Position numbers and translations under genes: made by a program. From Paraspadella gotoi (Eukaryota > Chaetognatha), in the NCBI GenBank assembly GCA_051294375.1, contig CM119266.1:14731295-14795294 (forward strand): a stretch of DNA of 64,000 nt, read 5' to 3'. The notes beneath the pieces were generated by a model. It was given only the letters and a program-made list of their open reading frames with translations, ran no database searches and was not told the origin of the DNA. This document shows, in pieces, positions 57,360 to 64,000 of this stretch. The first letter of the stretch is position 1. Every line of letters begins with the position of its first letter.

Positions 57360-57662
57360 ATGCAAGGTTGGAATCCACCTCGTAACGAAAGTAATACAGC
57401 GCTTAAAGACGTTGTAACGAACGCACTCCGTGCAAATCTGCTTCTGCCTGCGAACGAACCGGCCGCTGCACGCTCTCACCTGTCCGCCGCCCCTTATCTC
57501 GCCACTCTACTGAATCATCCCATCCCGCCCCACAGATTTTCACTCTTTCCTCGACCTGCCTTCGTTACTTGCGTGTACGAAAGAATCCTGAAGTGCTCTC
57601 AGAATCCGCGTTGCTTGAGATCTCGGGTTCGACGCGATTACGAGGCTGGGCGCGGAGGTTGA
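57360..57662 (+). CDS. 100-codon ORF of ordinary composition
   Basis: ATG-started frame beginning MQGWNPPRNESNTALKDVVT and ending …RRDYEAGRGG before TGA. There is no simple repeat or long hydrophobic segment and the codon use is balanced. The last third may belong to a tRNA-derived or other repeat, because GGGTTCGACGC resembles a pol III B box. No family recognised, and no clear splice signal at either end. Confidence 0.2.
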   Translation: MQGWNPPRNESNTALKDVVTNALRANLLLPANEPAAARSHLSAAPYLATLLNHPIPPHRFSLFPRPAFVTCVYERILKCSQNPRCLRSRVRRDYEAGRGG

Positions 57663-58536
57663 GAATACCTCGGGACAACTACCACGAGGGGTTTCTTGGA
57701 AGCTGTGGTGGGGTTTTCTCTCATTCGCGACGAAAAAAAAAATAATTTAAACTGCGACGAGAGGGAAGGATAACAAGGAGAGACCATTTTTATCCTAATT
57801 TTTGTGCTGTTGGTAGAGAGGAAGTTCGGGAGGAAGAGGAGGGATTGGCAATGAGACCGAGGGAGAGTATGAGAGAGAGAGAGAGAGAGAGAAGGTGTAG
57901 AGCGAGAGAGAGGTAGGGACGACGATGCGTTCAGAGAAGAGAAAAGAGAGAGGGACCAAAAGCAGGGTTAGCCGACGGTAGTTACATACAGCCGGGCTCT
58001 GCGAGAAAGATAAAATTCGTTGGCCCGTTTGCGAGAGCAGAATCGTGGGCGGGTTCGTTTTTCTCTCTCCACGGGTTCCTGGTCTTAACTTCGCTTTTTC
58101 CACTTCGTGCCTCGCTCGTTTCGCGTCGGTCCGGGGTCGGGTCCGGCGAACGTTAGGTCGCGGACCAACCAGCACTATTATATCTCTTCGGAGTCGGCGG
58201 CCTCCCTCAGGTTTGTTCGGGATCTCGCGGCTAAACCGTGAAGACAAGCCGTGAATCCTGCGACAAGAGGTCAGTTCCTGAAATGCCGCGGGTGACCGCT
58301 TTCTCGTTTGTCGTCGTCGGTCGTCTCGTTTTCGAAACAAAAGACCGTGAAAAGTTCTCGGAGATTCGGGCCGGATCATCGCTCACTCCTCTGCTATCGG
58401 TCTCTGGACTCAGGGTGTGAATGATGTGTATGTCGCTTTATTTTTTCGTACGGGTGAGTGCCTCTCTCAATGCCGTCTGAGCTGAACGGGCCTGTATTTC
58501 TCAGCTTTTCTCTCTCCGATGTTTGAATATTAATTT

Positions 58537-58923
58537 GTCTCATTTTGGTTTTTACTCTCGGCATTTAAATATTGCATCAGTGAGAGATTACCATCTCGGG
58601 CAAGGTTGAGGGTATCCTCGTCGGATCGCCAGTCTTCTCCCGTATTCGTCATCTACTTGACGTCTCCCGAGTTCCCGGACTCAAGTCTCTTGAGCCCCAC
58701 CCTCAGTCTCCAATACGATACTCGGGAACCGAGCTGCGCCCTCTTGAAAAGTTTCGTGCCACTTCAATTCTCCTTGTTATACGGAGTTGCGTCAGTTTGG
58801 TCAGCCCGGTCTCTCGCTTTGCGAAAAATCAAGCTCGTCCTGCGTGCGGCGTCTCGTTCTGCTGTGCTCTCGCCTTTCTTTCGTAGTGAGGTTGTGTGGC
58901 CCAATAGAATAACGCTCCTTTAA
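58537..58923 (+). CDS. weak open frame in CpG-rich segment
   Basis: The frame is open for about 129 codons with no internal repeat (…SPVFVIYLTSPEFPDSSLLS…, ending …SEVVWPNRITLL). It has no ATG near its start and is not preserved in the second copy at 62.6-63.0 kb. GC-rich sequence lengthens chance frames, so this stays doubtful. Confidence 0.1.
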   Translation, partial: VSFWFLLSAFKYCISERLPSRARLRVSSSDRQSSPVFVIYLTSPEFPDSSLLSPTLSLQYDTREPSCALLKSFVPLQFSLLYGVASVWSARSLALRKIKLVLRAASRSAVLSPFFRSEVVWPNRITLL

Positions 58924-59554
58924 CCTGCCCGGGGTCTTTGGACCTCTTTCCGAGTCTTCTCGACGATTTCACGGACAATCTACAATTGTTCGCCGACACT
59001 CAGAACTTCACGGTGAGGCCGAAGCCGTATCTTCCTGTGCAGCGGGCCATATCCGTGTCTTCCTTCATGTTTTTATATTTTCCGGGTCGCCGGAGAGCGT
59101 CGTGTTTCTGTTATTTTATTCTGATTGACGCCTTAAACCAAAAACGTCACCTTTAAGACCGTTTGGAATCTAAATTTTGCTTTGTTACAAAACCAATTTG
59201 TTTTCGACAGAATAATGAGTGACGATGACGAAAAGAAAATAGGGAGACCGGTGTGTGAAGCGTGTGAATAATATCGGACGTTTTGTCGTTTTTTGTGACC
59301 GTCGTGGTCCGTTTCCTTATTCTTTGTTTTTGTGCACCTCATTTTCGACTGCCCCGTGTCGGATTGCTCCGCGTCCTCTTGTGTTTTGTCCGTGTCCTTT
59401 TCTTGTTATTCGGCCCCATTTGGCGGGGTTTTTCCCCTAAGACAACGAACCTGTTTTCCTCGGCTTCTCGGTCAGTGGGAATTCGAGTGTGCAGACCATT
59501 TCGGCGCCGAAGCGAGAACCGGGGAAACGATTTGGATCAAATTTTTCTAGGCGC

Positions 59555-59645
59555 ACGGCCGTGGTCGGAATTTGAACTCCTTACGACTCGAATTGCAACC
59601 GTTACCCAACGTGTCCTGCTTCACGACAGATACCACGTAGGTCGA
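59555..59645 (-). repeat. possible tRNA-derived SINE head
   Basis: On the minus strand the segment contains TTGGGTAACGG (D-arm-like) and, about 25 nt later, GGAGTTCAAATTCCGACC (T-arm or B-box-like). It is bounded by GTGGT and ACCAC, which could pair. A proper A box and full cloverleaf are missing, so a functional tRNA is excluded; a decayed SINE is the best guess. Confidence 0.2.
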
Positions 59646-60390
59646 AATCACTCTTGCCTCCCGATATACGAACGGACGGCGCACCCGACGACAGAGACGG
59701 AGACACTGGCTTTCCACGTACGAGCGACCTGTTATTCACACGTGGGAGTGAGGGATCGTCGGTTTACGACGTCCGGTTTGAGTTGGGTGGTCGGGGTGAC
59801 CCGGGTGGACGCGGAGTGGTGCGTCGCCTCTCGGTGATATTTTCTCACTTGACGAGGCGCCCGTACCTGCGGATGTATCTCTAGCAAAGAAGACCCGTCC
59901 GATTCAGGTATTCTCCGTTTTGCTCACCAACGATATTCTCTACATTCCGCCTCCAAATCAAGGCTGCAGAGAATTCTCGACCTGTGACCTCCTCTTGTGT
60001 GTCGAATTTTTCTTGTCCGGCCCAAACGGTTTTTCTTCGACTTTCCGAGTCCGATCTTCGTACTAGTCGTTTCCGTTTCCGTCGTCGGCCTTCGTCGAGT
60101 ACGCTTCCGATGTTTGTTGTTCCTCCCTAGCCCTAAATCTACACTCTGGATTAATTTCCGCACTTGGCTTTCCTGTGCGCTAATTTTCCTCCTCTATTCT
60201 TCTTTCCTTCCGCCCCTTTATTTTTTTTTTCTTCGCGCAGGCGGTGTAAGCACTATAACCCCTTCTCATCAAATTCCTCGTGCTCTTGTTGTCGTGGTAT
60301 ATTTTTTCGTCATGTCCCGAGTTTGTTTTCTGCTGCGTTTTCATGTCGCCCATTTTTGGTTTCTCTCTCACTCTCTCGTTCCCTCATTGC

Positions 60391-60391
<1 letters not shown>

Positions 60392-60449
<58 letters not shown>

Positions 60450-60500
60450 GAGTGAGAGAGAGGAGAGAGAGAGAAGAAGAGAGAGAGAGAGAAGAGAGTG
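60392..60500. repeat. interrupted (GA)n microsatellite
   Basis: GA run with CGAG and AAGA interruptions. In the second copy the matching position is the 118-N gap 63659-63776. Confidence 0.95.
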
Positions 60501-60654
60501 AAGAATGACGTCGACGACGAGACGACCACACGGTAGCAGCAGAGACTAGAAAAATATAGAGAAAAACCGTCTGGATTGCGAGCTGGATTATGAAGAATAG
60601 TAGATATATGAATAGAGTAGGAATAATTCCAGACTGCCATTAATAGTAGTAGTA

Positions 60655-61212
60655 ATGCAGCGGCAATTAGTTTTTTTATTATGCAATTTCGTGGGAACTT
60701 TTTTTCTTCATCAACAACGATTACTTGTCCCGTCACACCTATCTGCCGCAGACGAAGGCGCTGATGTAGCATTCGGCGTACGGATGGAGATAGTTACGCG
60801 CGCGGGCAATTCGTTCATTGCAGTCTTAAATGTCACTTCCGCCGCAGTGTTCAGGGAGACTAACTATAGTTCAGTCTCTGCACTACACGCCCCACGGCGG
60901 CCTTTCGCCGGTGGTAATCATCCCCGGCAAATCCACCGCCCCAATTCATGGACGGGGACGAGAAATGGCCACTCCTCGTCTCTGATCTCTCTCTCTCACG
61001 ATCTTTTCTCTCTCGCTTTTCACCTCTGCTTTCTGTTTCCCTCTGTCTCTCTCAAAAGTTCTTTATTTTTATATATTTTAATTACTAACAAAATGATTAA
61101 TGATCAGAAAAGTAAGAAAAAGAGAAAGGACAAAAAGAAAGAATATGAAAAAACATTTAAAAACATAAAGAAAGAGGAAAAAAGAAAAGAAAAAGAATTT
61201 ATTAATTATTAA
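60655..61212 (+). CDS. 185-codon ORF with signal-like start; unknown product
   Basis: An ATG opens MQRQLVFLLCNFVGTFFLHQ, a hydrophobic start. Residues about 30-110 have mixed composition (…FGVRMEIVTRAGNSFIAVLN…) with NVT and NYS sequons, and the end is Lys/Glu-rich from an A-rich tract. An acceptor-like CCTATCTGCCGCAG lies inside at about 60,751, and the second copy also has one (CATATCTCCGCAG). The second copy breaks the frame. I recognise no domain, and the N-terminal part may be intronic if that acceptor is used. Confidence 0.18.
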   Translation: MQRQLVFLLCNFVGTFFLHQQRLLVPSHLSAADEGADVAFGVRMEIVTRAGNSFIAVLNVTSAAVFRETNYSSVSALHAPRRPFAGGNHPRQIHRPNSWTGTRNGHSSSLISLSHDLFSLAFHLCFLFPSVSLKSSLFLYILITNKMINDQKSKKKRKDKKKEYEKTFKNIKKEEKRKEKEFINY

Positions 61213-62411
61213 TTAATTGATAATTGTTTTATTGATTAGTAATGGTTATTCTGTTGTTGTTTTTATTTTAGGTAAATTTTAATTTTAGTTGTTATATAAT
61301 ATATCCGCCGGAGCTCCAAATGTTTGCTCTTTCAAATGGTGTTCGGCTATGGGTCTCATTGTTTCTGCTATCGTCCGCGGCTTGCATGGTGCGCGGACGC
61401 GCTGACTCGAACCTGACCTCATTCAGATCTCCTGACGTTGGTGCATTTTCTTTCTCTTTCGTCTACTATCTATAACTCTTTCTATCACCAATCGCAGAGG
61501 CTGGCAGCGCAGCGCGCCATCGCGGTGTCGATGATCAGAGTCTTCGAATAATAGGGTTGCCTTCTTACTTTCTGCCCACCCACTACTATAATTATAAATC
61601 ATATTATTAATATATATTTAAAAATGTAAAATTGGATAGTATAATTGAAACCATAATTTTTGTGTATTTGTGCGGTTAAAGAAAAGTGAAGTGATTAAGC
61701 CTAGAGAATAAAATTTTTTTTGATGTGAATATTCTTATTTGGCAATGCGTAAAAGAGTTTTACAAGTACGGAATACAGTTCACTCTTAAGACATCATTAT
61801 TATTTGAATTTTTCATAAAGATTCCAATCTGACTTCATGAATGTAATCCTCTCATTGATGATGAGTTGGAAAATTGATTTGGGATTTGAGAATTAATTTG
61901 ACCCAACTTAATAACATTCATAGGTATTTTAGAAAAAGTTAATTTTTCACTTATAGGTCACTTTTTAGTGAGGAATTCGAATCTGCTCTTTAACAAATAG
62001 ATGAATAAAACACATTTTAAAAATTGGGTCTGGTGAACAAGTATTAATCCGCTCTATTGGTCTTGAGGTACTATAGTTTACTGCGTAATGCGTATGCAGA
62101 AAACTTTGAAAAATATAAACTATTATTTGTTAATTTTACATTAAAAAATGTTTAACAGGTGTTCGTGATCGTTCGTGATAATCTATTCGACAATTTTGAT
62201 TTCACTTGATTTTATATTTTTGCTATGCTTCAGTAGACAGGAGAAGACGCACGAGGACAGTCAAAAAGCTGGAACGAGATGAGATGAAGAGCTGAAGTAT
62301 GCATCGCTGCGAAAAAATTATAGAGTGAGACAAGAGCGATATCGACTAAGATACAAGAGAGACGAAAGAGAGACTGAGACAGAGGAGAGAACAGACTGTT
62401 ATGAAAATAGA
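61213..62411. other. AT-rich non-genic stretch
   Basis: No ORF of note. A GC-richer patch (61,310-61,560) contains GGTTCGAGTC on the minus strand (61413-61404), a B-box-like decamer without an A box. The rest is AT-rich. Confidence 0.5.
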
Positions 62412-62436
62412 NNNNNNNNNNNNNNNNNNNNNNNNN
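62412..62436. other. assembly gap of exactly 25 N
   Basis: The next base begins the second copy of the CpG-rich segment (CGAGAAAGAAAAATTCGTTGG). Confidence 0.98.
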
Positions 62437-62887
62437 CGAGAAAGAAAAATTCGTTGGCCCGTTTCGAGAGCGAATCGTGCTTTTTCTCTCTCTTCCACTC
62501 GCTCTCTGTGTTCGCACCACCCGACTCTCTCTCTATTTCTCTTTCTTTATTTCTTTCTCTCTCTTTCTCCTTTCTCTCTCTCATTTGAATATTTTTCTCA
62601 TTTTGGTTTTACTCTCGGCATTTAAATGCATTCAGATTTCTCTCCTCTCCTCTCTCTGATCTCTCTTGGACGTGCGAGTCGAATAGAGTCTCTGCTACTC
62701 TCTTGTCCTCCTGCGGACTCTTCTCTGAGACGATGATGATGACGATCTTCTGCTCTCTCCTCTTCTGTTCTCTCGTCCGAGCTTAGGAGCTCATCGGGGG
62801 ATTGTGATCGAGAAACAGCAGAGCACCGAGAAGGACGAGCGAGATCCTGAGAGATAGAGTCGAGCAACGAGATGGACCGACACTCAC

Positions 62888-63087
62888 CATCTGCAGTACG
62901 CCTCCTCCAGCCAGAGCCGAAGCAGGGCATGCATAAATTCTGCTTCGGGGAGCGTCACAGCATGCACGCGACGGGTCAATTGAACAGTGAGGGAAAGCGA
63001 GCGGACACGCCCTCGCTCTTCGTATATTTGTCTAATATCCTTTACTCCTTTGTCTCGAACCAATCTACATTGTTCGACAAACTTCAC
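62888..63087 (-). CDS. candidate exon ending in a consensus donor (unknown protein)
   Basis: On the minus strand a frame of 66 codons reads …KFVEQCRLVRDKGVKDIRQI…, then …VHAVTLPEAEFMHALLRLWL…, then EEAYCR. It runs into ATG|GTGAGTG (GT at 62887-62886), a very good 5' splice site. Composition and codon use look natural. No ATG starts the frame, and the left end has no convincing acceptor. I recognise no family. Confidence 0.2.
62917..62948. other. 9-bp perfect hairpin
   Basis: CCGAAGCAG and CTGCTTCGG enclose a 14-nt loop that itself contains GCATGC. It lies within the candidate exon on the other strand. Confidence 0.6.
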
Positions 63088-63658
63088 GTCGTATTTATTC
63101 TTTTTTTTAATTTTAACTATTTTAATCTTACCAGGTTTGAATTAATTTTCAATTTTTCCGATTCATATTAATTAATAATTTTATTTACGTTTTGACTTTT
63201 TATCTTCCCTTTTTCTTCTTTTCTTCTGATCCTCAACTTTCTCTGCCTCCTGCCGATTTTTCATTCTCCTTTGGTTTACTTTCCTTATTCCTACCTTTCC
63301 AGTCTTTCTCTTTCCTCCCTCCCCAAGCGACACTGGCTTTCCTCGCTTTATTCCCCCTCTCGGTGATATTTTTCCTCCCTTCCTTCTTACATTATATTCT
63401 CTTTGCTCACCAAACGATATTCTCTACATTCCCTCCAATCCCAGAGAATTCTCCCTTTTTCTTTCCTTCACTTCCTATATTCTCCCTCCACCTTTCCCGC
63501 CCTAAATCCGATATTCTCTTTCCTCGCTTCCTCTCTTTCCTTTCCTCCTTTTTCGCCGGCATTTCCCTTCTCATTCGGTTTCGGGTTTCGATGTCCCGAG
63601 TTTGTTTCCTCTCCGTTTTCATGTCGCCATTTTTTTTCTCTCACTCTCTGTCTCTCTG

Positions 63659-63776
63659 NNNNNNNNNNNNNNNNNNNNNNNNNNNNNNNNNNNNNNNNNN
63701 NNNNNNNNNNNNNNNNNNNNNNNNNNNNNNNNNNNNNNNNNNNNNNNNNNNNNNNNNNNNNNNNNNNNNNNNNNNN
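63659..63776. other. assembly gap (118 N)
   Basis: Corresponds to the GA repeat 60392-60500 of the longer copy, so the missing bases are probably a GA/CT microsatellite. Confidence 0.98.
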
Positions 63777-64000
63777 AAAAATCTGGATTGCGAGCGATTA
63801 TGAAAAAAAAGTAGATATATGAATAGAGTAGGAATAATTCCAGACGCATTAATAGTAGTAGTAATCGCGGAATTTTTTTTTTTATGATTTCGTGGGAATT
63901 TTTTTTCCCCAACAAGATTATTTCCCTCATATCTCCGCAGAAAGGCGCTGATAGCTTCGGCGTAGGAGAACTAAACGAGCGTACGTATCTACTAATGATG

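Larger units (their letters stand above)
58003..60790 (+). repeat. CpG-rich segment, longer copy of a diverged direct repeat
   Basis: Anchors shared with 62437-63966, in order: AATTCGTTGGCCCGTTT, TCATTTTGG…ACTCTCGGCATTTAAAT, CAATCTACA…TTGTTCG, GATATTCTCTACATTCC, ATGTCCCGAGTTTGTTT, ATATGAATAGAGTAGGAATA and AAGGCGCTGAT. Between anchors this copy is longer and GC-richer, while the other is shortened and pyrimidine-rich. The donor-like CGG|GTGAGTG lies at about 58,453. No whole gene is evident. Confidence 0.75.
62437..63966 (+). repeat. shorter, pyrimidine-biased copy of the 58.0-60.8 kb segment
   Basis: Keeps the order of anchors of the longer copy but drops or simplifies many GC-rich stretches. 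It also carries a section (about 62,880-63,010) with no clear counterpart in the longer copy. Confidence 0.75.

Noticed and set aside
58453-58504. A tiny intron between CGG|GTGAGTG and TTTCTCAG
   Set aside because: About 50 nt is shorter than usual for insect introns, and no coding frame is joined by removing it.
61404-61413. GGTTCGAGTC on the minus strand, a possible tRNA T-loop
   Set aside because: No A box, no cloverleaf; an isolated decamer is expected by chance.

Overview
The window looks like non-genic DNA from a draft arthropod genome, most likely an insect and possibly a hymenopteran. That is an inference from base composition, dense (GA)n/(CT)n, (CTTT)n and (CGA)n microsatellites, eukaryote-type splice signals, and the absence of any prokaryotic gene organisation. 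No complete, confidently recognisable protein-coding gene, rRNA or tRNA is visible. What can be supported is a set of weak exon or small-ORF candidates, many simple repeats, assembly gaps, and an unusual amount of direct and inverted duplication.

Layout. 1-14,650 is mostly single copy: a candidate minus-strand exon at 748-822 behind a CpG-rich promoter-like segment (1,230-1,500), G-quadruplex motifs (3.6 and 7.6 kb), an Asp-rich ORF (4,682-5,038), and a 204-codon ORF with a hydrophobic N-terminus (12,600-13,214). 14,944-23,247 is a long direct duplication copied with many one-base indels. 23,248-25,435 is unique AT-rich DNA with helically spaced ACGCC boxes ahead of a TATA box. 25,461-34,478 is one large palindrome and 39,826-47,077 a second, the latter with a poly-T centre. 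47,772-53,470 is a patchwork of repeated pieces around a degenerate repeat array (49.8-51.9 kb). 53,471-57,700 is mostly unique and holds the best terminal-exon candidate (53,567-53,707), a small acidic ORF and two hairpin elements, one with a hammerhead-ribozyme-like core (57,061-57,197). 58,003-63,966 contains a CpG-rich segment and a second, strongly altered copy of it.

Main interpretation. Six gaps are exactly 25 N, and most lie at the edge of a duplicated block whose copies differ mainly by short indels, many of them in homopolymers. This pattern fits gap filling with uncorrected long reads, so many large repeats here are probably assembly artefacts. The biological leads that do not depend on them are the hammerhead-like hairpin, the ACATTGGAAAAA array, the spaced ACGCC/TATA cluster, the G-quadruplex repeats and a few exon candidates. 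None of the coding candidates can be joined into a pathway.
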